Positions 42,497 to 51,359 of a DNA stretch of 64,000 bases are shown here, in pieces; within the stretch, counting starts at the first letter, position 1, and every line of letters begins with the position of its first letter. The DNA is from Pedobacter miscanthi (lineage in GTDB: Bacteria; Bacteroidota; Bacteroidia; Sphingobacteriales; Sphingobacteriaceae). The stretch is taken from contig NZ_QNQU01000006.1 of the NCBI RefSeq assembly GCF_003315595.1, positions 186,001 through 250,000 of the forward strand, read 5' to 3'. The notes beneath the pieces were generated by a model. That model was not told the DNA's origin. It ran no database searches and saw only the letters and a program-made list of their open reading frames with translations. The position numbers and the translations under genes were made by a program.

Positions 42497-43761
42497 TGAT
42501 GCAACAACAGGGAAACCGTTTCTTTTTTAATGTAGACTGGATTACCGTTTTAATCTACATTGCACTATGCGCAGTTGGCTTTATTAATGTTTATGCCTCC
42601 ATCTACAATCCTGATAAAGCTGCGGGTTTCGACTTTTCAAGCAGTTATGGTAAACAGCTTATCTATGTAATTACCGGGTTAATTTTGGGCTTATCGATCT
42701 TATTATTCGACGGACGGTTATTTAACGTATTTGCGCCTTTTATTTACGGAGCTACATTGTTCCTCCTGGTTGTTGTACTTTTTGTAGGGAGAAATGTAGG
42801 TGGAAACCAGGCATGGATCCCCATAGGCTCCTTTAGGCTGCAACCTTCAGAGTTTGCAAAGTTTGGTACGGCCTTGCTTTTAGCGAGGTATGTAAGCACC
42901 TTTAACCCAAAATTCAGGGATATTAAATCAATCGTAATTGCAGGATTGATTGTATTGGCGCCATTGTTATTGATTATGCTGCAGCCCGATACAGGCTCGG
43001 CACTGGTTTTCCTTGCTTTTATGTTCCCTTTATACCGCGAGGGTTTATCGGGTTATTTCCTGTTAATTTTCCTTGGAATGATCGTATTGTTTGTGGCCGA
43101 TTTCCTGGTACCAACTTATATACTCATTATTATCCTTACCACCATAGGCGGACTTTTCATCTACAACAACAGAAGGAAACAAAAAATTATCATTTCTACG
43201 GTATTGGTAACCATTATCGCAATTGTTTATTTGTTTGTAGTTAAAATTGCCTACGAAAAAGTTTTGGCACCCCACCAGCGCAGCCGTATTGAGCTGATGT
43301 TAGGTCTTAAAGCTGATAATAAAGGAGCTGGTTATAATGTAATCCAATCGCAGATTGCCATTGGCTCCGGTCAGGCAACAGGCAGGGGCTTTTTACAGGG
43401 TACCCAAACCAAGTACGGTTACGTACCAGCCCAAAGTACCGATTTTATTTTCTCTACCGTTGGTGAGGAATGGGGTTTTATGGGTTGTTCGGTTGTGATC
43501 GGTTTATATATGTTTTTATTACTGAGGCTTATCAACCTGGCAGAAAGACAGCGATCAACCTTCTCAAGGGTTTATGGCTATAGCGTAGCCTGTATCCTCT
43601 TTTTCCACGTATTTATCAACATCGGTATGACGATTGGGATTATTCCCGTAATCGGGATTCCCTTACCATTTATCAGTTACGGAGGCTCATCGCTGTGGAG
43701 TTTTACGATATTGTTGTTTATTTTCTTAAAACTGGATTCTAACCGGATGGGATTTATTTAA
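42496..43761 (+). CDS. rodA: Peptidoglycan glycosyltransferase RodA
   Basis: SEDS-family polymerase partner of PBP2. 421 residues with about ten membrane helices; signature blocks AWIPIGSFRLQPSEFAK, LLIMLQPDTGSALVF, QSQIAIGSGQATGRGFLQGT, PAQSTDFIFSTVGEEWG and GIPLPFISYGGSS. The putative catalytic Asp is in the QSTDFIF loop. Last gene of the operon. Confidence 0.97.
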   Translation: MMQQQGNRFFFNVDWITVLIYIALCAVGFINVYASIYNPDKAAGFDFSSSYGKQLIYVITGLILGLSILLFDGRLFNVFAPFIYGATLFLLVVVLFVGRNVGGNQAWIPIGSFRLQPSEFAKFGTALLLARYVSTFNPKFRDIKSIVIAGLIVLAPLLLIMLQPDTGSALVFLAFMFPLYREGLSGYFLLIFLGMIVLFVADFLVPTYILIIILTTIGGLFIYNNRRKQKIIISTVLVTIIAIVYLFVVKIAYEKVLAPHQRSRIELMLGLKADNKGAGYNVIQSQIAIGSGQATGRGFLQGTQTKYGYVPAQSTDFIFSTVGEEWGFMGCSVVIGLYMFLLLRLINLAERQRSTFSRVYGYSVACILFFHVFINIGMTIGIIPVIGIPLPFISYGGSSLWSFTILLFIFLKLDSNRMGFI

Positions 43762-43829
43762 GGAGTTCTAAGTCTTTAGTCTGTAGCCCGTAGTCAACAT
43801 AACTACACGTAAGTAACCTTTTTAAAATA

Positions 43830-43928
43830 CGTCATTTCGAGCGGAGTGCAACGCAGTCGAGAAATCTATCTTGAAGAGCGCTTTTGATTTAGATTTCTCC
43901 ATTTCGCTACGCTTCAGTCGAAATGACG
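43830..43928. repeat. REP-like palindromic element
   Basis: Ends are a perfect 11-bp inverted repeat CGTCATTTCGA/TCGAAATGACG; internal pairing AGAAATCTA with TAGATTTCT. Sequence between (GCGGAGTGCAACGCAGTCGA) is shared with 47029-47048. It lies between rodA and the convergent gene at 44037 and could end both transcripts. Immediately after it comes CTGAAACAAGTTCAG (43943-43957), a relative of the 21971 palindrome. Confidence 0.8.
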
Positions 43929-44036
43929 GCCAGATACTAGATACTGAAACAAGTTCAGTATGACGAAACCAGTTGTAACGCTAAGGACTATTCGCCAGCC
44001 ACTTATCGCCAAACGCGATCCGCACAGCGCTCCCGC

Positions 44037-45245
44037 TTACTTACTAAACCTTCTGTTCAACAGTTCGTAAAACTGATCAACCGTAGACTGCTTACTGGCC
44101 CAGTTATTTTTTACCGCATAGTTATTTTGTAGATAGCTATCAGCAGCTTCGAAGCTGTTCATTCGGTTAATGATATCGATTACATCAGAATACGCCAGGT
44201 TATAACCGTTAAAAAGATCTTTGATGAAAAGCAGCTTCTCGTTTAAACTAATGGCCTGTTTTAAATCAGCAATCGGCGCTTTCACAGGCTCTTCACCTTT
44301 ACCATTTGTGCGTGCCAATAAATCGTTCAAACTTGGTGCAGGTTTATTTATTACAGGCTGTGGTGCAGGCTTTACCGGAACCGCCTCGGGAGTAAATAAC
44401 GGACGTTCCCGTTCTACCGGAGGAGAAATAACCGGCTCATCCAAATGTACATCCTTAAGTGCTTCTATTGGCTGGCTTGGAGCAACTACCGGTTCATCCC
44501 TTCTAAATTCCGCAACTGGCTCTTCTCTTTTAGCTTCGATAACCGACTCTTCTTTTACCATTACCTCTGCTTCTTCCTCCTGTGGAATTAAAAATGGCTC
44601 CGGACCAATTTCATCATCTTCTGCAGGCAAAATATCTTCCTGTTTGGCCTGAGCCTCTTTTTCGTGTATTTTCTTTTTCTGAGCTAAAATTTCTGCTTCC
44701 TCTTTACTCAAAGGGCGGTCGAAAATTTCTTCTACAGATTTAGCTTCGTAATCGAACTGGGCATTCTCATCATGGGTACCCAAAACAAATTCGAAAGTAT
44801 GGTCATCCTGATCAGGCTTAAAGAAATCCTGATTCAAAAGTGTTTCTGCTTTTTCTTCTTCGATGATTTCATCATCAAGCTGTTCCTGCGCAGGTTTTAC
44901 ATCAACACGTTCCTCTTCTTCTTCTGCGGTAGCCACTTCTTCCAATTCCTGGGGTTCAAAACTTTCTTGTTCGTCTGCACAGCTTTTTTCGGCCTCAGGC
45001 AGGATAATGGTATTCTGTTCTGCCAGCAAAACATGGTTTCCAGGTTCGGCGGACTTATCTTCTACTATCGTATTTAACTTTTTAACAATATTAACATGGT
45101 CGGAAAGAAAATGGGCATTAGCCAGAAAAAGTTCCAGTTCCAAATCATTTAATTGATTGGGATTTTGAGCAAGAAACTGATACTGCTCGTTTAATTCTGT
45201 TAAAATACTGCCGATCTTCCTGAAAATATCCTGTTGGTTCATCAT
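44037..45245 (-). CDS. Hypothetical acidic protein with long disordered middle
   Basis: 402 residues. A folded helical N-terminal part (1-65, DIFRKIGSILTELNEQYQFL, LELFLANAHFLSDHVNIVKK), a highly acidic Glu/Pro-rich stretch (about 66-320, with runs such as EEVATAEEEEERVD), and a conserved-looking helical C-terminal part (about 320-402, LNEKLLFIKDLFNGYNLAYS, YAVKNNWASKQSTVDQFYEL). No signal peptide or membrane segment. No family recognised; the architecture suggests a cytoplasmic scaffold or linker. Divergent from tdk. Confidence 0.8.
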   Translation of the reverse strand: MMNQQDIFRKIGSILTELNEQYQFLAQNPNQLNDLELELFLANAHFLSDHVNIVKKLNTIVEDKSAEPGNHVLLAEQNTIILPEAEKSCADEQESFEPQELEEVATAEEEEERVDVKPAQEQLDDEIIEEEKAETLLNQDFFKPDQDDHTFEFVLGTHDENAQFDYEAKSVEEIFDRPLSKEEAEILAQKKKIHEKEAQAKQEDILPAEDDEIGPEPFLIPQEEEAEVMVKEESVIEAKREEPVAEFRRDEPVVAPSQPIEALKDVHLDEPVISPPVERERPLFTPEAVPVKPAPQPVINKPAPSLNDLLARTNGKGEEPVKAPIADLKQAISLNEKLLFIKDLFNGYNLAYSDVIDIINRMNSFEAADSYLQNNYAVKNNWASKQSTVDQFYELLNRRFSK

Positions 45246-45368
45246 AAAGTTAAAACGAATTTTTAGCCGATTTATGTTGGTAACTATGTGTCCAAAAATA
45301 ACACATAATTCTCATATTTGTTCGGTTTAAAAATTAGAAAACAGACATAGGAGCATAAAAGATCGGGC

Positions 45369-45950
45369 ATGTTATTTAGCGAACAAAATTTTAGGAGAAG
45401 GGGCGAATTTTCGGGAAGTATAGAAGTGGTATGCGGTTCTATGTTTTCAGGTAAAACCGAAGAACTGATCCGCAGGTTAAAAAGAGCTCAGATTGCTAAG
45501 TTAAATGTAGAGATTTTTAAGCCACGCACCGATACCCGCTACCATGAAACCGCAGTGGTTTCGCACGACCTCAACTCGATCAACTCTACCCCTGTAGATA
45601 GCGCATCAGCCATTTTATTGTTAGGCACTAACACACAAGTGGTTGGGATAGATGAAGCCCAGTTTTTTGATGATGAATTACCTGATGTTTGCAATAAACT
45701 TGCTTTAAGGGGCATAAGGGTAATTGTAGCAGGTTTGGATATGGATTTTACCGGCAAACCATTTGGTCCGATGCCCGCTTTAATGGCCATTGCCGAACAC
45801 GTAACCAAGGTAAATGCCGTTTGTGTGTGCTGTGGTAATCCTGCATTATACAGCTATCGTACAGCCGCCGATGAAGCAACGGTTTTATTGGGTGAAAAAG
45901 AAAGTTATGAACCGAGGTGCAGGGCTTGTTATAATCTGGGTAAAGGTTAG
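45369..45950 (+). CDS. tdk: Thymidine kinase
   Basis: Type II thymidine kinase of the salvage pathway. 193 residues with P-loop [21 protein letters not shown], the lasso region, and two Cys pairs for zinc: CVCCGNPA and PRCRACY. Catalytic Glu is in EAQFF-type context. Single gene. Confidence 0.96.
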   Translation: MLFSEQNFRRRGEFSGSIEVVCGSMFSGKTEELIRRLKRAQIAKLNVEIFKPRTDTRYHETAVVSHDLNSINSTPVDSASAILLLGTNTQVVGIDEAQFFDDELPDVCNKLALRGIRVIVAGLDMDFTGKPFGPMPALMAIAEHVTKVNAVCVCCGNPALYSYRTAADEATVLLGEKESYEPRCRACYNLGKG

Positions 45951-46195
45951 TTAGTTCATTTGTTCACTGGTCATTCGTTCATTAGTAACTACAAACTGCC
46001 AACTGTAAATTGTCAACTGAAAACTGGATATTGGGTTCATTGTTTACCCTTCGACTACGCTCAGGGGGTTAATCGGTTAACTGCTGCCAGCGCCAAAATA
46101 CCAATGGTTAACTGGAAATTGCCAATTGAGAATTGGTTATTGATGATTTTATATTGGTTATTGAACATTCAAAACTTATCCCCTCACACTTAAAT
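45951..46195. repeat. Low-complexity intergenic sequence with REP fragment
   Basis: Built of words such as CAACTGTAAATTGTCAACTG and GGTTAACTGGAAATTGCC with a fragment CCCTTCGACTACGCTCAGGG (46039-46058), itself a palindromic REP core also found at 46979-46998. No supported gene. Confidence 0.5.
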
Positions 46196-46196
46196 C

Positions 46197-47009
46197 ATGA
46201 AAAAACATATTATATCTATTTTAGGTTGCGGCTGGTTTGGTTTGGCTCTGGCCAAAAAACTAATTGAGCTGGGTTATTTTGTAAAAGGTTCTACTACCAG
46301 CGAAGAAAAATTAGCTACGCTCCAGACTGAAAATATACAGCCTTATCTGGTCGATTTTACGGCAGAAAACATGAAAGCAGATCCGGCATTTTTTGAGGCT
46401 GATGTTTTATTTATCTGCATTCCACCCAAGCGTAATTCGACAGAGCTTCATGATTATCCACAAAAAATAAAATCGATTTTAGAGGCAGCGAAAGACAAAT
46501 CGAAACATATTGTATTGATTAGCTCGACCAGCGTTTATAGCGATGAAAATAAAACGGTTAACGAAAACAGCGAAACTAATCCGGATACTGATTCGGGAAA
46601 TGTGGTTTTAGCTGCAGAGAAACTTTTTAAAATGCTGTTTCCCGAAAATTATACGATAATCCGCTTTGCAGGCTTAATTGGACCGGATCGTAACCCGGGA
46701 AGGTTTTTCGCGGGAAAAAGCAATGTTCCTAACGGTTTGGCACCTGTAAACCTGATACATCAAGCCGATGCAGTTGGAATTGCAGTTAAAATTTTAGAAA
46801 AACAAGCTTTTGGAAGGATCTACAATGCCTGCTCGCCTAACCATCCGGCAAAAATGGACTATTATACTAATGCAGCACAAACAACAGGACTTGAATTACC
46901 CCACTTTATTGCTGAAAAAAAGGATTGGAAAATTGTAGAGAGTTTGAATGTACCTGAGTTTTTGGGTTATGAGTTTGACCCTTCGACTTCGCTCAGGGTG
47001 ACAATTTAA
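46197..47009 (+). CDS. NAD(P)-binding SDR-like protein (YeeZ type)
   Basis: 270 residues. Rossmann motif LGCGWFGLALAKKLIELGY at the N terminus, VLFICIPPKRN, ISSTSVYSDENKTVNE and IIRFAGLIGPDRNPG, as in extended SDR epimerase-like proteins of the YeeZ group. Substrate unknown. The last eleven codons (FDPSTSLRVTI) are encoded by CCCTTCGACTTCGCTCAGGG, the dispersed REP core, so the natural C terminus was replaced or extended by the repeat. It is followed by another palindromic element. Confidence 0.78.
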   Translation: MKKHIISILGCGWFGLALAKKLIELGYFVKGSTTSEEKLATLQTENIQPYLVDFTAENMKADPAFFEADVLFICIPPKRNSTELHDYPQKIKSILEAAKDKSKHIVLISSTSVYSDENKTVNENSETNPDTDSGNVVLAAEKLFKMLFPENYTIIRFAGLIGPDRNPGRFFAGKSNVPNGLAPVNLIHQADAVGIAVKILEKQAFGRIYNACSPNHPAKMDYYTNAAQTTGLELPHFIAEKKDWKIVESLNVPEFLGYEFDPSTSLRVTI

Positions 47010-47018
47010 CAAAAAAGT

Positions 47019-47102
47019 CGTCATCTCGGGCGGAGTGCAACATAGTCGAGAGATCTGCTGTGATAGATCTCTCCATTCCACTGCGTTCCAGTCGAGATGA
47101 CG
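47019..47102. repeat. REP-like palindromic element
   Basis: Ends CGTCATCTCG/CGAGATGACG, inner AGAGATCT and AGATCTCT arms, and the core GCGGAGTGCAACATAGTCGA. Same family as 43830-43928. Lies between convergent genes. Confidence 0.8.
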
Positions 47103-47164
47103 AACCTTTTATAATAGCTAATTAGTGTACTGATTCGCTTCTGCCGAACCGATAAGGAATTTTA

Positions 47165-50100
47165 CTAACTCAACAATCCCAACAATTCTTTCTTCGTTAA
47201 ATGTTTAAACAAACTTCCATCGGTTTGGATCAGGTCTTTCACCAGATCTTTTTTAGTGGCCTGTAACTTCATGATCTTTTCTTCAATGGTATCAGGACAG
47301 ATTAAACGTACAGCCATCACATTTTTATGCTGCCCGATCCTATATGCACGGTCTATTGCCTGGTTTTCTACTGCAGGGTTCCACCAGGGGTCTACCAGGT
47401 AAACATAATCGGCTTCGGTTAAGTTAAGGCCGGTTCCACCTGCTTTTAAACTGATCAGAAAAACAGGAATATCGGCATTCTGTTGAAAAGAAGTTACGAC
47501 CTCTTCCCTTTTGCGGGTTTGTCCGGTGAGGTATTCGTACCTGATTCCGCGGTTTTCCAACTGCTTTTTAATCAGATCGAGCATGGTTACAAACTGGGAA
47601 AAGACCAAAATTTTATGTTTTCCGGCTTTGCTTTCAATCTGTTCCATCAATACATCAATTTTTGATGAGGCCTGCAGGTACGATCTTCCATCGGCTAATA
47701 ATGCAGCCGAATTACAGATCTGCCTTAAAGTAGTAATACTTTTCAATACATGCATAGAACTTTTAGGCAAATCATCTTCCTGTTTACCCAAAATAAAATC
47801 CTGGATTTCCTTTTTATTGGCTTCGTACACTTCGCGTTGCTCCTCTCCCATTTCGCAATACAGTACAATTTCAGTTTTATCAGGAAGTTCTTTCGCCACC
47901 TGTTCTTTCGTTCTGCGGAGAATGAAAGGTTTGATTTTTTTCTGAAGTTCCTCTGCCCTTCTGCTATCTTTAAACTGATCGATCGGGGTTGAATATAAAT
48001 CGGCAAACTGTTGTTTACTGCCAAAAAGCCCCGGACAAGCGAACGACAACTGTCCATACAAATCGAAAGTATTGTTTTCGATCGGTGTTCCTGTCATGAC
48101 CACCTTATTCCTCGATTGCAGCATTCTAACGGCTTTATAGCGTTGCGATTCAGGATTTTTGATCAGCTGCGATTCATCTAAAAAGATATAGTTAAAGCGG
48201 TAATCTTTTAAAAAACGGACATCAGCAAGCAGCGTTCCGTAAGAGGTTAAAATGATTTCGTAACCGTCAAAATTATCGGTGGTTTTGGTTCGTTCGCCAG
48301 CATAAATGGTTTTCACCTTAATTGATGGTGCAAATTTCTCTACTTCGGCCTTCCAGTTAAAGATTAACGAAGCGGGAACTACCACCAGGTTGGTATTGTG
48401 TGTTACTTTTTCTCGTTGCGATAAGATAAAGGCCAGAACCTGAATGGTTTTACCCAAACCCATATCATCAGCCAGGCACGAACCGAAGTTAAAATCATCC
48501 AGAAAGTTAAGCCAGTTTAAGCCATCTTTCTGATAATGGCGCAAGGTTGCGGTTAATCCTTTTGGCACTTCAACTTCCTGAATAGCATCGGTCCCTTCAA
48601 ATTTCTGTTTATAAAGTTTTAACTCATTTTTTACATCTCCATCCAGTAAAGCATCTTTATAAAGCTCATTTATGGTCGCAAATTTAATTTTTGGAGTTAA
48701 AATAGCTTCTTCTGTAATTTCACCTGCATTAAAATAAGCCGTAAATTTTTCGATCCATTCTAGCGGTAAAATTCCCTGTGTGCCATCATCAAGGATTACA
48801 AATTTGCTTTTGTTGCGGATGGATTTATGAAGGTGTTTTAACGCAACCTGTTGTTTCCCAAATTTCACTTTTACTTTGGTTTCGAACCAATCGGTACCGC
48901 TTAGTACTTCTATATTAATTTTAGCCTGAAACTCGCTCAATTTATTGTTTTTGAGCTGATTGAAGCCCAAAATATGGATACCTTTATTCCGCCAAACTTC
49001 GAAAGCTTCGAGAAACCAGGCTTCTTCCAGAAAGCGTTTACGGTGGAGGTAATACGAATCGTTGCTTTCCTGATCGTAAAAATAAGGATGTTGTTTCAGA
49101 ACATTCCCGATAAACTGCAGTTCGGCTTTTTCATCACGGTGAAGGGTAAACAGATTGCCCAGTTTGTCCTGCGCCTGAATCTGTTTTTTGGATAATACAG
49201 GAATTTCCAGATTGCCATAACGCATTACGGGGGTGAGGTGGATATAATCTTCGGATTCGGAAAGATAGATTAATTGTTCATTTTCAAGGTCGAAACCCTT
49301 TTCTTCAATCTGGCTTTTAGTTGCCGGCTTTAAATAGGAATAATCGACATGGATACTGCCTTCCAACTGGATAAGGATCGCCTTTTGAAACTCCGGATAT
49401 TTACTTTTATGCAAAATCAAACGGTTACTCTGTTTTTTGAAAAAGCCGATAACACGCAAAAAATCGAGACGGCCAATTAGATACAGCTGATCTTTAAGTT
49501 TAACAAAATATTGGTGCACCAACACAATGTTATCGAGCTCATAAGATTTTCCTTCAATGATCAGCCTTCCTGTAATTTCATAATAATCATCACGCTGGTT
49601 TACTGAAAGACGTAAATCGACCTCTAATAAATGAACATTTACAGCCGTGATAGTTGAAGCCTGGATTGCAGACGATTGTGCGCCATCCTGTAAATAAAAA
49701 GGGATCTGCTGTGGATTTTTCACCACCGCTTTTAAAGCTTCTATTTCTGCTTCAGTTTGGTCGTTATTGTAATTCTGCTGAAAAGTACCAATCCCACTAT
49801 AGAATTTTAAAAGTTCATGATCATCGGTTTTAAAAAGCAGATCTGAAGGATTAATACTTTTTAACGGTTTTTTAACCTTTCCGCTTTTAGTGGTTTCGGC
49901 TTCGAATAATTCTACCACCAGATTATTGTAATAGCGGTGCTGGCCCAAAACCAGAATCATTTTGCCCTGGAAATTTTTGGCCTGAGCTTTTTCCTTAGGT
50001 TTTACAGACGGCAATAAAAGACTTTCCAATTGTTGCCGGGCTTCTTTATTGAAAGGCTGCAAGGCATCCATCTTGGGTTTTATCATCAGCTGGCCCTCTT

Positions 50101-50551
50101 CGTAACTTAAATTAAAAAGAAGATCGAGGTTTTGTTCTTTTTCCAGACCATAATCCAACGCAATCTTGGCCAGTTTTTGCTGCCGCAGGTTACTATCAAA
50201 AAAAATCAGTAAATCCTGACGCTGAAGAATATTGTACAAAACCCTTGCCTGATGCTCGCAGAGTTTATTTTTAGGTGTAGCACAACGGCATGAAAGTTTT
50301 ACGGAATTTGAATGCTGTTGAACCTGAACAAGCGGGAAAGGTAAAGCTGATGTTTCATCGCTAAAAGCGGCATAATCAATTTCCAGCTGCTCTGGAAAAA
50401 GCTGGTAAAAACCTTTAACATCGGTATGGATCAGTCCGTTTAAATGTTTGAGGATCACAATCTGACTAAGGCTTTTCAGGTTAAAATCCTTTAAAATATA
50501 ATCGTATGGATTTTGATCTGAAACCTGATGTGCTGTTACCTGTTCGCTCAT
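47165..50551 (-). CDS. SWI2/SNF2-family helicase with SWIM zinc finger
   Basis: 1128 residues. N-terminal SWIM finger (about 95-115, SCRCATPKNKLCEHQ: CxC...CxH), a long middle domain, then the SNF2 ATPase: motif I DDMGLGKTIQVL, Ia LVVVPASLIFNW, II FLDESQLIKN (DESQ instead of DEAH), III MTGTPIENN, and the helicase C-terminal half with VFLISLKAGGTGLNLT and DRAYRIGQHKNV. Bacterial members of this RapA/HepA-like group probably remodel protein-nucleic acid complexes; target unknown. Downstream of the higBA pair, 26 bases away. Confidence 0.9.
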   Translation of the reverse strand: MSEQVTAHQVSDQNPYDYILKDFNLKSLSQIVILKHLNGLIHTDVKGFYQLFPEQLEIDYAAFSDETSALPFPLVQVQQHSNSVKLSCRCATPKNKLCEHQARVLYNILQRQDLLIFFDSNLRQQKLAKIALDYGLEKEQNLDLLFNLSYEEGQLMIKPKMDALQPFNKEARQQLESLLLPSVKPKEKAQAKNFQGKMILVLGQHRYYNNLVVELFEAETTKSGKVKKPLKSINPSDLLFKTDDHELLKFYSGIGTFQQNYNNDQTEAEIEALKAVVKNPQQIPFYLQDGAQSSAIQASTITAVNVHLLEVDLRLSVNQRDDYYEITGRLIIEGKSYELDNIVLVHQYFVKLKDQLYLIGRLDFLRVIGFFKKQSNRLILHKSKYPEFQKAILIQLEGSIHVDYSYLKPATKSQIEEKGFDLENEQLIYLSESEDYIHLTPVMRYGNLEIPVLSKKQIQAQDKLGNLFTLHRDEKAELQFIGNVLKQHPYFYDQESNDSYYLHRKRFLEEAWFLEAFEVWRNKGIHILGFNQLKNNKLSEFQAKINIEVLSGTDWFETKVKVKFGKQQVALKHLHKSIRNKSKFVILDDGTQGILPLEWIEKFTAYFNAGEITEEAILTPKIKFATINELYKDALLDGDVKNELKLYKQKFEGTDAIQEVEVPKGLTATLRHYQKDGLNWLNFLDDFNFGSCLADDMGLGKTIQVLAFILSQREKVTHNTNLVVVPASLIFNWKAEVEKFAPSIKVKTIYAGERTKTTDNFDGYEIILTSYGTLLADVRFLKDYRFNYIFLDESQLIKNPESQRYKAVRMLQSRNKVVMTGTPIENNTFDLYGQLSFACPGLFGSKQQFADLYSTPIDQFKDSRRAEELQKKIKPFILRRTKEQVAKELPDKTEIVLYCEMGEEQREVYEANKKEIQDFILGKQEDDLPKSSMHVLKSITTLRQICNSAALLADGRSYLQASSKIDVLMEQIESKAGKHKILVFSQFVTMLDLIKKQLENRGIRYEYLTGQTRKREEVVTSFQQNADIPVFLISLKAGGTGLNLTEADYVYLVDPWWNPAVENQAIDRAYRIGQHKNVMAVRLICPDTIEEKIMKLQATKKDLVKDLIQTDGSLFKHLTKKELLGLLS

Positions 50552-50577
50552 TTAAACTAAGTAGGATAATGTATTTT

Positions 50578-50886
50578 TTATAAACTTACATTTAGATTCA
50601 AATGTCCACCCAGCCCAACTTTGATAATTCTCATTAAAGTTGAAAGTCTGATATCGCTTGCATTATTCTCAATTCTCGAAATGTAGGTTTTAGTGGTACC
50701 ACATTTCTCAGCAAGTTGCTCTTGTGTCATGCCTTTTTCTTTGCGGAGCTCTTGTAGCATCGCGCCAAGTTTAAAACTTTCGAACTCCTGTTCGTAATTC
50801 TCTCTGTTTTCTGTTCCTCGCTTACCGTATTCATCATCTAAATGATCGGCAAATGATTTCAGTTTATTCTTTGTCTTTTCCATCAA
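50578..50886 (-). CDS. higA: HigA-like antitoxin, XRE family
   Basis: 102 residues. Helix-turn-helix of the XRE type in the C-terminal half: LQELRKEKGMTQEQLAEKCG, TTKTYISRIENNASDIRLS. The N-terminal charged region probably wraps the toxin. It overlaps the toxin gene by 23 bases, with toxin first, the HigBA order. Such antitoxins repress their own promoter; the promoter at 51237-51266 is a likely target. Confidence 0.85.
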   Translation of the reverse strand: MMEKTKNKLKSFADHLDDEYGKRGTENRENYEQEFESFKLGAMLQELRKEKGMTQEQLAEKCGTTKTYISRIENNASDIRLSTLMRIIKVGLGGHLNLNVSL

Positions 50887-51217
50887 AATATTTCTTTTTA
50901 AGTTTCTCTGCTAATTCGATTTCATTTTTAGGAGTTTTTTGGCTTTTCTTCTGAAATCCATTTACCAGTATAATTAATTTACCCTTATCGAAAAAACTGA
51001 ATACCCGAAAAATATCAGATCCTACTTCAACTCTGATTTCATAAAGTCCTGTTGAACCTGTAATGTGCTTAAAATATTTTTCAGGGATTTTTTCAAGCGT
51101 AGCGATTAATTGTAATGTCCAGTTGAATTTTTTCTTTACGTTAGGTTTAAGCTTCTCGTAAAAATCCAAATAATACTCTTCAAAGTAGAAAATGTCTCTG
51201 ATAAATTCTTCGTTCAT
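50864..51217 (-). CDS. higB: HigB-like toxin, RelE/ParE superfamily
   Basis: 117 residues from ATG 51217 (MNEEFIRDIFYF); a TTG two codons earlier is possible. The phage-derived Gp49-like HigB pattern is visible: KKKFNWTLQLIATLEKIPEK, TGLYEIRVEVGSDIFRVFSF, LIILVNGFQKKSQKTPKNEI and ELAEKLKKKYF. Probably a ribosome-dependent mRNA endonuclease. Starts the toxin-antitoxin operon. Confidence 0.85.
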   Translation of the reverse strand: MNEEFIRDIFYFEEYYLDFYEKLKPNVKKKFNWTLQLIATLEKIPEKYFKHITGSTGLYEIRVEVGSDIFRVFSFFDKGKLIILVNGFQKKSQKTPKNEIELAEKLKKKYFDGKDKE

Positions 51218-51236
51218 TACCAAATTTAAGCCAACA

Positions 51237-51266
51237 CAAAGTTAACTAATTAGATAACAAATTCAA
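51237..51266 (-). promoter_or_regulatory. Promoter of higBA
   Basis: Minus strand TTG (51266-51264), 19 bases, TAACTTTG (51244-51237), a full consensus. Transcription would start about 51230, leaving a leader of about 13 bases before the ATG at 51217. TTATCTAATTAGTTAA between the elements is partly palindromic and may be the HigA operator. Confidence 0.65.
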
Positions 51267-51329
51267 ATAGATATTATACAAATGAAAATTGCTAATTACT
51301 TGGTTAGCAACTTACTTACTAAAAGAACC

Positions 51330-51352
51330 TGAAATAAATTCAGGGTGACGCC
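51330..51352. repeat. Copy of the CTGAAATAAATTCAG palindrome
   Basis: CCTGAAATAAATTCAGGGTGACG, nearly identical to 21973-21995. It lies 8 bases past the stop codon of the GntR regulator gene and may stabilise or end that transcript. Sequence given in two parts: CCTGAAATAAATTCAGG and GTGACG. Confidence 0.6.
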
Positions 51353-51359
51353 TTGCGTT

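Noticed and set aside
45960..46193. Plus-strand open frame of 77 codons after tdk
   Set aside because: It translates the low-complexity repeat and REP fragment; the amino-acid pattern only mirrors the repeated DNA words.
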